From the NCBI RefSeq assembly GCF_016820245.1, contig NZ_JAFCAR010000005.1, positions 124,001 through 188,000 of the forward strand: a DNA stretch of 64,000 bases. Reading direction: 5' to 3'. The position numbers and the translations under genes were made by a program. Source of the stretch: Jannaschia sp. Os4 (GTDB lineage Bacteria; Pseudomonadota; Alphaproteobacteria; Rhodobacterales; Rhodobacteraceae). Shown here piece after piece: positions 27,641-39,449 of the stretch. Numbering within the stretch: the stretch's first letter is position 1; each line of letters starts with the position of its first letter. The notes under the pieces are model-generated. The model ran no database searches and had not been told where the DNA came from. It saw only the letters and a list, made by a program, of their open reading frames with translations.

Positions 27641-28339
27641 ATGACCGACCCCCGCGCCGCGATGGCGGCCCGCAACAACGCCGACCTCTACACCCCGGTC
27701 TTCGCGGCCCACGGCGTGCCGTTCCGGCGCGGCGACGCGCTGTTCGAGGCGGGGGCGCGCCCGCCGCCCCTCTTCTCCGACGTGACCACGCTCCGCCCCG
27801 GGGCGCCCGGCGCGGCCGAGGCGGTCGCGGCGGCGATGGCGCGCGCCGGCGGGCGCGGGGCGGTCAAGGACTCGTTCCGCGACCTCGAGCCCCCGGGCAT
27901 GGCCGTCCTGTTCGAGGCGACGTGGATCTGGCGCACGCCCCGCAGCGCGCCCACCCGCTGGACCCGCGCGACGGATCCCTCCGCCTTGGCCGCGTGGGAG
28001 GCGGGCTGGGCCGCGGACGCGCCGCAGCCCATCCGCCAGTTCCCGGACGCGCTGCTCGCCGATCCGCGCGCCGTGTTCCTCGGGCGCTGGGTGGACGGGA
28101 TCTGCGTCGAGGGCGCCTTGGCGACGCCGTCGGCGGATTGCGTGGGCCTGTCCAATGCGTTCGGCGCGGCGCCGGGCGCCTTCGCCCGCGCGGCGGACGC
28201 GGTCGGCGGGGTCCGGCCAAGCCTGCCGGTGGTCGGCTACGAGCGGGGCGCCGCGCTCGACGCGGCCCGCGCCGCCGGGTTCGACGCGACGGGCGGCCTG
28301 CGCGTCTGGGTCGGGACGGGGCCCTTCAGGGCCGGATGA
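27641..28339 (+). CDS. Protein of unknown function (weak GNAT-like resemblance)
   Basis: 232 residues, soluble, no signal peptide, not confidently assigned. The middle and end ([49 protein letters not shown]) loosely recall the last strands of a GNAT acetyltransferase, where VGYE is followed by an alpha helix and a Gly-Leu-Arg-Val strand. The classical acetyl-CoA loop is not visible, so catalytic activity is doubtful. It starts 15 bases after the ndk terminator and overlaps the convergent protease gene by 14 bases. Confidence 0.7.
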   Translation: MTDPRAAMAARNNADLYTPVFAAHGVPFRRGDALFEAGARPPPLFSDVTTLRPGAPGAAEAVAAAMARAGGRGAVKDSFRDLEPPGMAVLFEATWIWRTPRSAPTRWTRATDPSALAAWEAGWAADAPQPIRQFPDALLADPRAVFLGRWVDGICVEGALATPSADCVGLSNAFGAAPGAFARAADAVGGVRPSLPVVGYERGAALDAARAAGFDATGGLRVWVGTGPFRAG

Positions 28340-29120
28340 ACCGCATCGTGCCCCGGTCCCCCGTGCCGGGCCGCAGGGTCTTCGCGGTCGCCGAGAGGCG
28401 GGACGGGCGACCGAACTCCTGCATCAGCCGGGCGAGCCCGTGCTCCACCGTCGCGGCGAAGGCCGTCACCGTCCCGTCGGTCCGCGCACCCGACGAGATC
28501 ACCGAGGCGATCCGCAGCCCGTCCGGCCCCTCGGCGAAGACCGGGGCGCCCGAGGCCCCGAAGGTCACGTCGCAGTCGAGCGCGAGGATGCGCGCGTCGC
28601 GGGCGAGCACGCGGCAGCCGTCCTCGTAGGACGGGTACTCGTCGCGGTCCTGCGCGTAGGACACGATCCGCACCCGGTCCCCCGTCCCGAGGCGTCCCGC
28701 CGCCGCGAAGGGCCGGATCACGTGCGGCTCGATCCCCTGCGCCAGTTCGAGGAGCGCGAGGTCCGCGGCCACCTTGTCCGCCGAGTTGGGCGCGTCGGGG
28801 CGGTAGTCCGGATGGATCACGACGCGGCGGATCCGCCGGTCGCGCACCGCTTGGCCGTGGCGGTAGCCCGCGCGGAAGCGCAGGTCGTCGGGGGCGTAGG
28901 CCTCCGCGGTTCCGGGCCGGTGGACGCAATGGGCCGCCGTCAGGACCAGCGTGGGCGAGACCAGCGCGCCGGAGCAGTAGCCCGACGACCCCAGCTCGAT
29001 CCGGCCGACGGCGTGGACGCCCGCGCCGGCCTCCGCCTCCGTCGCGGCGCGCAGGCCACCCGCCGGGGCGGGGGACGCCGCGAGGAGGGCGCAGAGGGCG
29101 AGGATGGACGCGCGGCGCAT
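28326..29120 (-). CDS. Secreted trypsin-like serine protease (S1 family)
   Basis: 264 residues with a signal peptide (MRRASILALCALLAASPAPAG). The catalytic triad is visible as histidine in LTAAHCVHRP, aspartate in AADLALLEL and serine in TFGASGAPVF. The last motif differs from the trypsin GDSGGP: the aspartate before the serine and the second glycine are alanine, as in some short bacterial members. Paired cysteines surround the histidine and serine loops. It is probably periplasmic or secreted. The substrate is unknown. Confidence 0.9.
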   Translation of the reverse strand: MRRASILALCALLAASPAPAGGLRAATEAEAGAGVHAVGRIELGSSGYCSGALVSPTLVLTAAHCVHRPGTAEAYAPDDLRFRAGYRHGQAVRDRRIRRVVIHPDYRPDAPNSADKVAADLALLELAQGIEPHVIRPFAAAGRLGTGDRVRIVSYAQDRDEYPSYEDGCRVLARDARILALDCDVTFGASGAPVFAEGPDGLRIASVISSGARTDGTVTAFAATVEHGLARLMQEFGRPSRLSATAKTLRPGTGDRGTMRFIRP

Positions 29121-29134
29121 GGGGGACCTCCGGA

Positions 29135-29152
29135 GTAAGGGCCGGACCTTAC
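29135..29152. promoter_or_regulatory. Palindrome GTAAGGGCCGGACCTTAC
   Basis: An 18-base inverted repeat with one mismatched pair, 15-32 bases before the protease start codon and after the AhpD-like gene. It could be an operator or part of a terminator hairpin (GGGCCG...CGGCCC overlaps it). Confidence 0.45.
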
Positions 29153-29202
29153 GGCCCGGCCCCCCCGTGTGGCGGTCGAATGCGGCGCACGTTCGGCCCG
29201 GA

Positions 29203-29796
29203 TCAGGCGGCGATGGGCGGGCCCTTGCGCGTCCACGCGAGCGGCTGGACCGGGGCGTCGAGCGGGGTCTCGGCGACGTGGTTCATGTAGTTGGACATGA
29301 CCTTCTGCGCGAGGCCCAGCACCACGTCGAGCACCGCGCGGTGGCCGTAGCCCGCGTCGAGGAACGCCTGCATCTGCGCCCCCGTCACGTCGCCGCGCTG
29401 GCGCAGCATCTGCAGGGTGAACGTCCGCAGCGCCTCCAGCTTGGCGGAGGGGAGGGGCGTCTCGTCGCGGAGCGCTTGGACGATGGCGTCATCCACCTTC
29501 ATCGCCTTGGCGATGCCGGTATGGGCGGGGACGCAGTAGTGGCACTCGTGCTCGACGTTGATGGTCTGCCAGACGACGGTCATCTCGTCGGCGTCGAACG
29601 CGGTCTCGGTGAAGAGGCGGTGGAGGGTCTGGTAGGCCTCAAGGTGCTGGGGGCTCTCCGACATCACGCGGTGCAGGCCGGGCAGGCGCCCGAAGGCCTT
29701 CTGGGACTTCTCGAGGAGCGGCTTGGAGGCGTCCGGCGCGCTGTCGAGATCGTGCATCGGAAAGCCGTTGGCGGCGGTCTGGGGGGCTTGGGTCAT
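29203..29796 (-). CDS. Carboxymuconolactone decarboxylase/AhpD-like protein
   Basis: 197 residues with the CMD/AhpD helical core and the redox motif ECHYCVPAHTGIA, a CxxC followed three residues later by histidine, as in alkylhydroperoxidase AhpD-type proteins. A role in peroxide or electrophile defence is likely but unproven. ATG 29796 has AAAGGAA before it. The gene is divergent from a TetR regulator, with two matching palindromes in the gap, so it is probably repressed by that regulator. Confidence 0.88.
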   Translation of the reverse strand: MTQAPQTAANGFPMHDLDSAPDASKPLLEKSQKAFGRLPGLHRVMSESPQHLEAYQTLHRLFTETAFDADEMTVVWQTINVEHECHYCVPAHTGIAKAMKVDDAIVQALRDETPLPSAKLEALRTFTLQMLRQRGDVTGAQMQAFLDAGYGHRAVLDVVLGLAQKVMSNYMNHVAETPLDAPVQPLAWTRKGPPIAA

Positions 29797-29836
29797 GGGG
29801 GTTCCTTTCGCTGCGTCGCGGCATAGGTGAACTTGA

Positions 29837-29877
29837 TTGAGCGAGCGTTCAAGATTAAATATTGAACGTTCGATCAA
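29837..29877. promoter_or_regulatory. Paired TetR operators, TTGANCGNNCGNTCAA
   Basis: TTGAGCGAGCGTTCAA (29837-29852) and TTGAACGTTCGATCAA (29862-29877) fit one palindromic pattern, with centres 25 bases apart. They lie in an unusually AT-rich patch between the AhpD-like gene and the divergent tetR gene. Confidence 0.85.
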
Positions 29878-29883
29878 GTAACG

Positions 29884-30465
29884 GTGAAGCGAATGCCCCG
29901 GACCCCCGCCTTCGACCGCGACGACGTGGTCGCCCGCGCCCTGTTCTGGGAGAAGGGGTGGGCGGGGACGTCGACGCGGGACCTCTCGGACGCCTTGGAC
30001 CTCCGGCCGGGCAGTCTCTACGCGGCGTTCGGCTCGAAGGAGGGGCTCTTCCGCGCGGCGCTCGACCGCCACGCGGCCGAGCAGGCGGCGGCGCTCGCGG
30101 CGGCGGAGGCGGCGCATGGCCCCCTCGGGGCGCTGCGGGCGCTGCTCGAGGCGGCCGCTTGGCCCGCGGAGGGGCCCGCGCGGTCGTGCCTGCTGGTCAA
30201 GACGCTGCTGGAGACGGGGGCGGGGCGGGCGCCCCTTTCGGCCCGGGCGGCGGAGCTGCTCGCGGAGGCGGAGACGCGGTTCGCGGCCGTGTTCGCGCGC
30301 GCGCAGGCGGCGGGCGAGGTGGCGGCGCGCCACGACCCCGCCGCGCTGGCGCGCCGCTTCCAGTCCGACCTCACCGGGCTGCACGCGCTCGCGGAGCGCG
30401 ACGCGGCGGGCGCGGCGGCCTTGGCCGCGGAGCTATCCGCCGCATTGGATATGCACGCGCGCTGA
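29884..30465 (+). CDS. TetR-family transcriptional regulator
   Basis: 193 residues from GTG 29884, or 190 from ATG 29893. The helix-turn-helix region is FWEKGWAGTSTRDLSDALDLRPGSLYAAFGSKEGLF (about 22-57), followed by a helical ligand domain. The SLYAAFGSKEGLF form is typical of AcuR/NemR-like regulators that respond to electrophiles. Divergence from the AhpD-like gene and the palindromes beside its start suggest that it controls both. The effector cannot be told from sequence. Confidence 0.9.
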   Translation: MKRMPRTPAFDRDDVVARALFWEKGWAGTSTRDLSDALDLRPGSLYAAFGSKEGLFRAALDRHAAEQAAALAAAEAAHGPLGALRALLEAAAWPAEGPARSCLLVKTLLETGAGRAPLSARAAELLAEAETRFAAVFARAQAAGEVAARHDPAALARRFQSDLTGLHALAERDAAGAAALAAELSAALDMHAR

Positions 30466-30479
30466 CCCACACTGGGGGC

Positions 30480-30983
30480 ATGGACGAACTGCCCGCCTCG
30501 CCCGCGCAACTGGCGCCCAACCCCAAGGGGGGGACGGACGCGATCGAGGGCGACGTCGCCGCACGCGAGGCGTTCGCCGAGGCGCTGGAGCGGCTGCTGG
30601 CGCAGATCGACTTCGCCTTGGCGGGCTACGCCGAGATGGTGCCCCGCGCCCGCCCGGAGGTGGACCGCCTGCTCTTGGACTGGCGGACGATGCACCTCGC
30701 CCATCGCGACGCCCTGAGCCTGCTCGCGATCCGCTGGGGCGAGTCCCCGCGCGGGGGCAGCCGCTGGGCCGCGTGGCTCCAGCGCGCCATCATCCGCACC
30801 CGCGCGGCGCTCACCGGGATCGGGCCGGGCGTGCTCGGGCCGGTCGTGATGGGCGAGGAGCGGACCATCGACCTCTACGACGACGCGGTGGCCGCCGCCG
30901 CCGACCCGGAGGCGCGCGACCTGCTGGCGGAGCAGCGGGCGGCGCTGATCGTGCTGCACAACCGGACGCGCGACCTGACCTGA
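30480..30983 (+). CDS. DUF2383 ferritin-like helical protein
   Basis: 167 residues, soluble and mostly helical, resembling the DUF2383/PA2169-type family (AFAEALERLLAQIDFALAGYAEM, then LGPVVMGEERTIDLYDDAVAAA). Members are built like four-helix ferritin-like bundles. A metal site is not evident here. It starts with ATG 30480, 14 bases after the tetR stop, and is probably in the same transcript. Function unknown. Confidence 0.7.
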   Translation: MDELPASPAQLAPNPKGGTDAIEGDVAAREAFAEALERLLAQIDFALAGYAEMVPRARPEVDRLLLDWRTMHLAHRDALSLLAIRWGESPRGGSRWAAWLQRAIIRTRAALTGIGPGVLGPVVMGEERTIDLYDDAVAAAADPEARDLLAEQRAALIVLHNRTRDLT

Positions 30984-32395
30984 CGGGCGCGATCCGGCGC
31001 GATCGCGCAGGATGCGTGTTGACCCGTGCGGGGCGGGGGTCCACGGGCGGAGCATGGCCGAGCCGTATCCCCACCACCTGAGGCGCACGCTGACGCTGGG
31101 CCTGCCGCTAGTGGGCAGCTTCCTCGCGCAGATCCTGATCGGCATAACCGACACCGCGATGCTGGGCCGCTACTCGGCGGAGGCCTTGGCGGCGAGCGCG
31201 CTGGCGCATTCGTCTTGGTTCTCGCTCTTCATCCTCGGGTCGGGCTTCGCCTTCGCGGCGATGTCGCTCGTGGCGGACGCCGAGGGGCGCGGCGACACGA
31301 CCACGCCGCGCCGGGCGACGCGCATGGCGGCGTGGTGGTCGGTGGGCTTCGCCGTGGCGGTCTATCCGGTGTTCGTGCTGTCCGAGCCGCTGTTCCGCTT
31401 GGCGCAGCAGGGGGACCGGCTGGCGGCGGACGCGGCGGACTACCTGATCATCGCGGGCGTCGGCATGCTGCCCGCCCTGATCACGCAATGCCTGCGCTCC
31501 CATCTCAGCGCCTTGGAGCGGACGCGCATCGTGCTGTGGGCCACGCTCGCGGCGGCGGCGCTGAACGTGGGGGTGAACTGGCTCCTGATCTTCGGCAACC
31601 TCGGGTTCCCCGAACTGGGGCTGCGCGGGGCGGCCGTGGCCTCCGTCTTCGCCCACGCGACCGCGACCGTCGTGCTGGCCCTCTACGCGGCGAAGGGGCC
31701 GGGGATGGCGGCCTACCGGCTGTTCCGGAACCCGTGGCGCCCCGACCCCGAGCTGCTGGGCCGGATCGCGCGGCTGGGCTGGCCCATCGGGCTGACCGGG
31801 GTGGCGGAGACGTCGCTGTTCTTCGGCGCGGCGCTGATGATGGGGGCGCTGGGGACGATCCCCTTGGCCGCGCACGGGATCGCGCTGCAGATCGCCTCGG
31901 CCTCCTTCGTGATCCATCTGGGCCTGTCGCAGGCCGCGACGGTCCGCGTGGGCCGCGCCTTCGGGGCGGGGGCACCGGACGACCTGCGCCGCGCGGCGTG
32001 GGCGGCCGTCGCGCTGTCGATGGTGGTGGTGGCGCTGACGATGGCCGTGTTCCTGCTGGCGGGGCGCGACCTCGCGGCGCTGTTCCTCGACCGCTCCGAT
32101 CCGGCGGCCGACGCCGTGCTGGACCTCGCCGCGATGCTTGTGATCGTCGCGGGCGTGTTCCAGCTGGTCGACGCGGTACAGGTGATGGCCTTGGGCTTCC
32201 TGCGCGGCCTGCAGGACACGCGGGTGCCGATGCTGCTGGCCGTGGCCAGCTACTTCGGGATCGGCATCCCCGCCTCGCTGGTCCTCGGCTTCGCGCTGGG
32301 GCTCGGCGCGCTGGGCATCTGGGCGGGGATGGTGCTGGGGCTGGCGGCGGCGTCGGGTTTCCTGATGGTCCGCTTCCTCCGGGTCGCCCCGCCGC

Positions 32396-34755
<2,360 letters not shown>

Positions 34756-34809
34756 TTAGGAAAAGGCGAGGCAAAGGTTCGGCATCTGTTCTGCCGCCGG
34801 AGCCTGCCC

Positions 34810-35307
34810 ATGTCCCGCATCGAGACCCTCGCCCCCCGCCGCGTCCACGACTTCCAGTCGGGCTACGGCGACATGCTGCAGCTGATCGAGCGCCTGCACC
34901 GCCTCCTGCTCGACGTCGTGAAGGACGAGTTCGAGCGGCTGGGCCTCTTGGAGATCAACGCGGTGCAGGGGCTGCTGCTGCACAACGTGGGCGACCACGA
35001 GGTGACGGCGGGCGAGCTGAAGAGCCGGGGCTACTACCAAGGCTCCAACGTCTCCTACAACCTCAAGAAGCTGGTCGAGCTGGGCTACATGCACCACGAG
35101 AAATGCCAGATCGACCGCCGCGCGGTGCGGGTGCGGCTGACCGAGAAGGGCCGCGGCGTGCGCGACGCGGTGGCCGCGCTCTTCGCGGGGCAGGCGGCGT
35201 CCGCCAAGGAGACGGGCGTGCTCGACGACGCGATGCTGATCGGGGTGACCGACACGCTGCGACGGACGGAGCGGTTCTGGGGGGATCAGATCCGCTACAT
35301 CTACTAG
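34810..35307 (+). CDS. MarR-family regulator, LdtR-like
   Basis: 165 residues with a winged-helix DNA-binding domain. The stretch from TAGELKSRGYYQGSNVSYNL to LVELGYMHHEKCQIDRRAVR closely follows the alphaproteobacterial LdtR type of MarR regulator, in which the RGYY...SNVSYNLKKL recognition helix is strongly conserved. LdtR controls an L,D-transpeptidase and stress tolerance in Liberibacter; a cell-wall role here is inference. It starts at ATG 34810 with CCGGAG before it. No L,D-transpeptidase gene is adjacent. Trigger factor follows 123 bases later. Confidence 0.85.
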   Translation: MSRIETLAPRRVHDFQSGYGDMLQLIERLHRLLLDVVKDEFERLGLLEINAVQGLLLHNVGDHEVTAGELKSRGYYQGSNVSYNLKKLVELGYMHHEKCQIDRRAVRVRLTEKGRGVRDAVAALFAGQAASAKETGVLDDAMLIGVTDTLRRTERFWGDQIRYIY

Positions 35308-35430
35308 GGGCCGCCGTCCCCGCCTTGCGCCCCCATCGGCCCCTCCCTAGAAGGGCGCGGATTTTCCGGGGGGTGCCCCCTCCGGTCCGGGGGAGCGACC
35401 CCCGGCACGCCACATCCGAGGGGAACACAC

Positions 35431-36765
35431 ATGCAGGTCACCGAGACCCTGAACGACGGCCTCAAGCGCGGCTACACCATCACCGTGCCCGCCGCCGACC
35501 TGGCCGCCGCCGTCGACGGCAAGCTGGCCGAGGCGCAGCCCACCATCGAGATGAAGGGCTTCCGCAAGGGCAAGGTGCCGATGGCGCTGCTCAAGAAGCA
35601 GTTCGGCCAGCGCCTGTTGGGCGAGGCGATGCAGGAGAGCATCGACGGCGCCACGCAGAAGCACTTCGAGGAGTCGGGCGACCGCCCGGCGATGCAGCCG
35701 AAGATCGAGATGACGAACCAGGACTGGAAGGAGGGCGACGACGTGGAGGTCGCGCTCACCTACGAGGCCCTGCCGGACGTCCCCGAGATCGACCTGTCCG
35801 ACGTCGAGCTGGAGCGCCTGGTGGTCGAGCCCGCCGAGGCGGACGTGACCGAGGCGCTGGAGCAGCTGGCCGCCACCGCGAAGTCCTACGAGACGAAGAA
35901 GGGCGGCAAGGCCGCCGACGGCGACCAGGTGGTCATCGACTTCAAGGGCTCCGTCGATGGCGAGTACTTCGAGGGCGGCACCGCCGAGGACTACCCGCTG
36001 GTGCTGGGCTCCAACTCCTTCATCCCGGGCTTCGAGGAGCAGCTCGTCGGGGCCAAGAAGGGCGAGGAGAAGGTCGTCGAGGTCTCCTTCCCCGAGGAGT
36101 ATCAGGCCGAGCACCTCGCCGGGAAGGCGGCGAAGTTCGAGTGCACCGTCAAGGAGGTGAAGAAGCCCGTCGACGCCAAGCTCGACGACGAGCTCGCGAA
36201 GCGGTTCGGGGCCGAGGACCTCGACGGCCTGAAGAAGCAGATCTCCGACCGGCTCGTGCAGGAGTATCAGGGCGCCGCGCGTCAGGTGGTGAAGCGCCGC
36301 CTGCTCGACGCGCTCGACGGCAAGGTGGACTTCGACCTGCCGCCCTCGCTCGTCGACGCGGAGGCCAACCAGATCGCCCACCAGCTTTGGCACGAGGAGC
36401 ACCCGGAGGTGCAGGGCCACGACCACGGCGCGATCGAGGCGACGGACGAGCACCGCGCCTTGGCCGAGCGCCGCGTGCGCCTCGGCCTGCTGCTCGCCGA
36501 GATCGGCCAGCAGGCGAAGGTCGAGGTGTCCGACGCCGAGATGACCCAAGCGATCATGAACCAGGCCCGCCAGTATCCGGGGCAGGAGCGCGAGTTCTTC
36601 GAGTTCGTGCGCACCAACCAAGGCGCGCAGCAGCAGCTCCGCGCCCCGCTCTTCGAGGACAAGGTGATCGACCACATCCTCGAGCAGGCCAAGGTGACGG
36701 ACAAGACCGTCTCCAAGGACGACCTGCAGGCCGAGATCGACAAGATGGAGGAGGAGACCGCCTGA
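35431..36765 (+). CDS. tig: Trigger factor
   Basis: A ribosome-associated chaperone that receives nascent chains at the exit tunnel. It has 444 residues in three parts: an N-terminal ribosome-binding domain with [12 protein letters not shown] (about 46-57), an FKBP-type isomerase domain (about 155-245; [37 protein letters not shown]), and a long helical C-terminal domain. GAGG lies eleven bases before ATG 35431. clpX and clpP, often beside tig, lie about 18 kb away here. A terminator follows. Confidence 0.97.
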   Translation: MQVTETLNDGLKRGYTITVPAADLAAAVDGKLAEAQPTIEMKGFRKGKVPMALLKKQFGQRLLGEAMQESIDGATQKHFEESGDRPAMQPKIEMTNQDWKEGDDVEVALTYEALPDVPEIDLSDVELERLVVEPAEADVTEALEQLAATAKSYETKKGGKAADGDQVVIDFKGSVDGEYFEGGTAEDYPLVLGSNSFIPGFEEQLVGAKKGEEKVVEVSFPEEYQAEHLAGKAAKFECTVKEVKKPVDAKLDDELAKRFGAEDLDGLKKQISDRLVQEYQGAARQVVKRRLLDALDGKVDFDLPPSLVDAEANQIAHQLWHEEHPEVQGHDHGAIEATDEHRALAERRVRLGLLLAEIGQQAKVEVSDAEMTQAIMNQARQYPGQEREFFEFVRTNQGAQQQLRAPLFEDKVIDHILEQAKVTDKTVSKDDLQAEIDKMEEETA

Positions 36766-36790
36766 GGCGGGGACCTCCCTTCCCGACGAT

Positions 36791-36818
36791 GCGGGCGCCC
36801 CTCGGGGCGCCCGTTCTC
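36791..36818 (+). terminator. Hairpin terminator after trigger factor
   Basis: Stem CGGGCGCCCC (36792-36801) / GGGGCGCCCG (36804-36813), followed by TTCTCGTT, 26 bases after the stop codon. Confidence 0.75.
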
Positions 36819-36898
36819 GTTGCGCGGACCGTCGGCTCGCCCCTCCCGTGATCGCCGTGTCATCCATGCAACATATGGTTGAACGCGGTTGCGCGATC

Positions 36899-36910
36899 CC
36901 CACATGTGGG
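36899..36910. promoter_or_regulatory. Palindrome CCCACATGTGGG before yqiJ-yqiK
   Basis: A perfect 12-base palindrome 78 bases before the yqiJ-like start, next to a lower-GC patch with CAAC-ATATG-GTTG (36869-36881). It is a candidate operator or promoter-proximal site. Confidence 0.4.
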
Positions 36911-36987
36911 CCGGCGCGAGGCCGCGCCCACCCAAATCGCCACGCCTTCGCCTTCCGCGCGCCCCCACGCGCGGGCACGAGAGGATC

Positions 36988-37680
36988 ATGCTCGACACGC
37001 TGCTATCGCCGCCCTTCGCCCCCTTCGCCACCGCCGTGGCGATCCTCTGCCTCCTGCTCCTGCTCGAGGTGGTGATGCTCGCCGTCGGCGGCTCGCTGAT
37101 GGCCGAGCCGGACGGGCCGGATGCGGCGTTCGAGGTGCCCGAGCTGGAGATGGGCGAGATCGAGGCGCTGGAGGTCGGCGCCGCGGCGCCCGAGGCCTTC
37201 GAGATCGGCGACGTGGAGGCCGAGGTGGAGGGCGTGGACGGCGTGGCGGGCATGGGCTGGACCGGCTTCGGGCGGGTGCCCTTCCTGATCTGGTTCGCCG
37301 CGCTGCTCACCGGCTTCGGCATCACGGGCATCGCGCTGCAGTTCACCGGGCCTTGGCCGCTCTGGCTGGTCGTCCCGGCGGCGGGCGCGGTCGGCATCCT
37401 CTTCACGCGGACCTTCTCGGGCGCCTTCGCCCGCGCGGTGCCGCAGCTGGAGACCGCGTCGGTCACCCCGCGACAACTCGCGCGGCGGCGGGGGCGCGTG
37501 ACGCAGGGCACCATGCGCCGGGGCCGGGCCGCCGAGGTGCGGGTCACCGACCGCCACGGCAACACCCATTACGTCCGCGCCGAGCCGCTGCGCGACGCGG
37601 ACGAGATTTCGCGGGGGGCCGAGGTGCTCACCGTCTGGGACCGGCGGGCCGACGCCCTGCGGGTCGTGTCACTGGATTGA
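36988..37680 (+). CDS. YqiJ-like OB-fold inner-membrane protein
   Basis: 230 residues: one N-terminal transmembrane helix (about 13-36), an acidic loop rich in Glu/Asp (50-85), two more helices (about 95-135), then a soluble C-terminal beta domain (about 160-230) of NfeD/YqiJ OB-fold type. It is followed 13 bases later by a flotillin of YqiK type, and yqiJ-yqiK pairs are known in many proteobacteria, so the two probably form a membrane-microdomain complex. ATG 36988 has AGAGGA nearby. The longer in-frame start lies in noncoding sequence. Confidence 0.8.
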   Translation: MLDTLLSPPFAPFATAVAILCLLLLLEVVMLAVGGSLMAEPDGPDAAFEVPELEMGEIEALEVGAAAPEAFEIGDVEAEVEGVDGVAGMGWTGFGRVPFLIWFAALLTGFGITGIALQFTGPWPLWLVVPAAGAVGILFTRTFSGAFARAVPQLETASVTPRQLARRRGRVTQGTMRRGRAAEVRVTDRHGNTHYVRAEPLRDADEISRGAEVLTVWDRRADALRVVSLD

Positions 37681-37693
37681 GAGGGAGACCATC

Positions 37694-39337
37694 ATGGAAG
37701 TACTGATCCTAGCCGCGATCGTCGTCGCGTTCCTGATCTTCGTCGGGATCGTGATCGCCCGGCTCTACCGCCGCACCTCGCGGGAGGAGGCGCTGGTCCG
37801 CACGGGCCTCGGGGGCAAGAAGGTCATCGTGGACGGGGGCACGACCGTGTTCCCGCTGTTCCACGAGATCGCCAAGGTGAACATGAAGACCCTCCGTTTG
37901 GAGGTGTCGCGCACCGGAGAGGGGGCGCTGATCACCAAGGACCGGATGCGCGTGGACGTGGGCGTCGAGTTCTACGTCTCCGTGTCGCCGACCGAGGACG
38001 GCATCTCGCGCGCGGCGCAGACCTTGGGCGACCGCACCTTCGACGTCGAGCAGCTGCGCGAGATGATCGAGGGCAAGCTGATCGACGGCCTGCGGTCGGT
38101 CGCGGCGCAGATGACGATGGACGAGCTGCACGAGAACCGCTCGGACTTCGTGCAGGAGGTGCAGAACGCCGTCACCGAGGACCTGCTCAAGAACGGGCTG
38201 GGGCTGGAGTCGGTGTCGCTGACCGCGCTGGACCAGACGCCGTTCGAGGCGCTCGACGAGAACAACGCGTTCAACGCGGTCGGCATGCGCAAGCTGGCCG
38301 AGGTGATCGCCAAGTCCAAGAAGGAGCGCGCGGAGATCGACGCGGACGCCGAGGTGGCCGTGAAGCAGGCGGCGCTGACGGCGGCGAAGCGGTCCTTGGA
38401 GATCGAGCGCGACGAGCAGGCGGCGCGGATCGCGCAGATCCAGGAGGTCGAGACGCTGCAGGCCGCGCAGGCGGCCGAGCTGGCGCGGCGGCGCGAGGAT
38501 TCGATGCGCGAATCCGAGGCCGCCCGCGTGCTGCGCGAGCAGGCCATCCGCGCCGCCGAGATCGACCGCGACCGCGCCGTCGAGGTGGCGGAGCAGGAGC
38601 GCCAGATCATCGTCAACCAGAAGTCCGAGGAGGAGAGCCGGGCGCGGGCCAGCGCCGACCTCGCCCGGGCCGAGGCCGAGAAGGCCAAGGAGAGCGTGAT
38701 CACCTCGCGCGAGGTCGAGCAGGCCGAGCGGGAGAAGCGCATCGCCTTGATCGAGGCGCAGCGGGAGGCCGAGCGCGAGGCCACGCGCGTGCGGCTGGAG
38801 GCGCAGGCCGAGCGCGAGGCCGCGGAGGACCGGGCCGAGGCCCGCCGCGAGGAGGCCCGCGCCGAGGCGGACGCCGTGACGATCAAGGCCGAGGCGAAGA
38901 AGGCCGACATGCTGGCCGAGGCGGAGGGACGGGAGAAGATCGTCGCCGCCGAGAACGCGCTGTCGGACGCGATCATCCAGATGAAGCTGCAGCTCGCGCG
39001 GCTGGAGGCGATGCCGGGCATCGTCGAGCAGATGGTCAAGCCCGCCGAGAAGATCGACTCGATCCGCATCCACCAGGTCGGGGGGCTGAACGGGTCCACC
39101 GGCGGCGGCGCGGCGAACGAGGGCGGTAAGCCCGTCGTGAACCAGGCGCTCGACTCGATCATGGGGATGGCGGTGCAGATGCCCGCGCTGCGCAAGCTGG
39201 GCGAGGAGCTCGGCGTGTCGATGGAGAAGGGGCTGGGCGGCCTCGACCTCGGGGACGCGCCGGACGCGCCGGCGGACACCGAGGCCACGGATGCGGCGGA
39301 GGCCGACGTGCCGCCGCGGATCGACGCCGCCGAGTGA
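37694..39337 (+). CDS. Flotillin-family protein YqiK
   Basis: 547 residues: an N-terminal membrane anchor (LILAAIVVAFLIFVGIVIARLY), a band-7/SPFH domain (about 30-200; ALVRTGLGGKKVIVDGG, MRVDVGVEFYV), then a very long Glu/Ala/Arg coiled coil (about 205-430), and a C-terminal flotillin tail that ends in a variable acidic segment. Flotillins scaffold membrane microdomains. It is the second gene of the yqiJ-yqiK pair, with GAGGGAG before the ATG, and has its own terminator. Confidence 0.92.
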   Translation: MEVLILAAIVVAFLIFVGIVIARLYRRTSREEALVRTGLGGKKVIVDGGTTVFPLFHEIAKVNMKTLRLEVSRTGEGALITKDRMRVDVGVEFYVSVSPTEDGISRAAQTLGDRTFDVEQLREMIEGKLIDGLRSVAAQMTMDELHENRSDFVQEVQNAVTEDLLKNGLGLESVSLTALDQTPFEALDENNAFNAVGMRKLAEVIAKSKKERAEIDADAEVAVKQAALTAAKRSLEIERDEQAARIAQIQEVETLQAAQAAELARRREDSMRESEAARVLREQAIRAAEIDRDRAVEVAEQERQIIVNQKSEEESRARASADLARAEAEKAKESVITSREVEQAEREKRIALIEAQREAEREATRVRLEAQAEREAAEDRAEARREEARAEADAVTIKAEAKKADMLAEAEGREKIVAAENALSDAIIQMKLQLARLEAMPGIVEQMVKPAEKIDSIRIHQVGGLNGSTGGGAANEGGKPVVNQALDSIMGMAVQMPALRKLGEELGVSMEKGLGGLDLGDAPDAPADTEATDAAEADVPPRIDAAE

Positions 39338-39350
39338 TCCCACGAGACGC

Positions 39351-39376
39351 GGGGGCGCCCTTCGGGGCGCTCCCGT
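39351..39376 (+). terminator. Hairpin terminator after the flotillin gene
   Basis: Stem GGGGGCGCCC / GGGCGCTCCC (one G-T pair) around a TTCG loop, 13 bases after the stop codon. Confidence 0.7.
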
Positions 39377-39449
39377 CGCGTTAACGCTTGCGACCGACGG
39401 TCGCGGGCGGCCATCCTCCGGCCATTCACCGCAGCCCGGAGGTTCCGTC

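Noticed and set aside
30440-30465. Single CGTGCATAT on the minus strand at the end of a tetR gene
   Set aside because: A lone copy inside coding sequence without the 11-base period, so it is not counted as a third repeat cluster.
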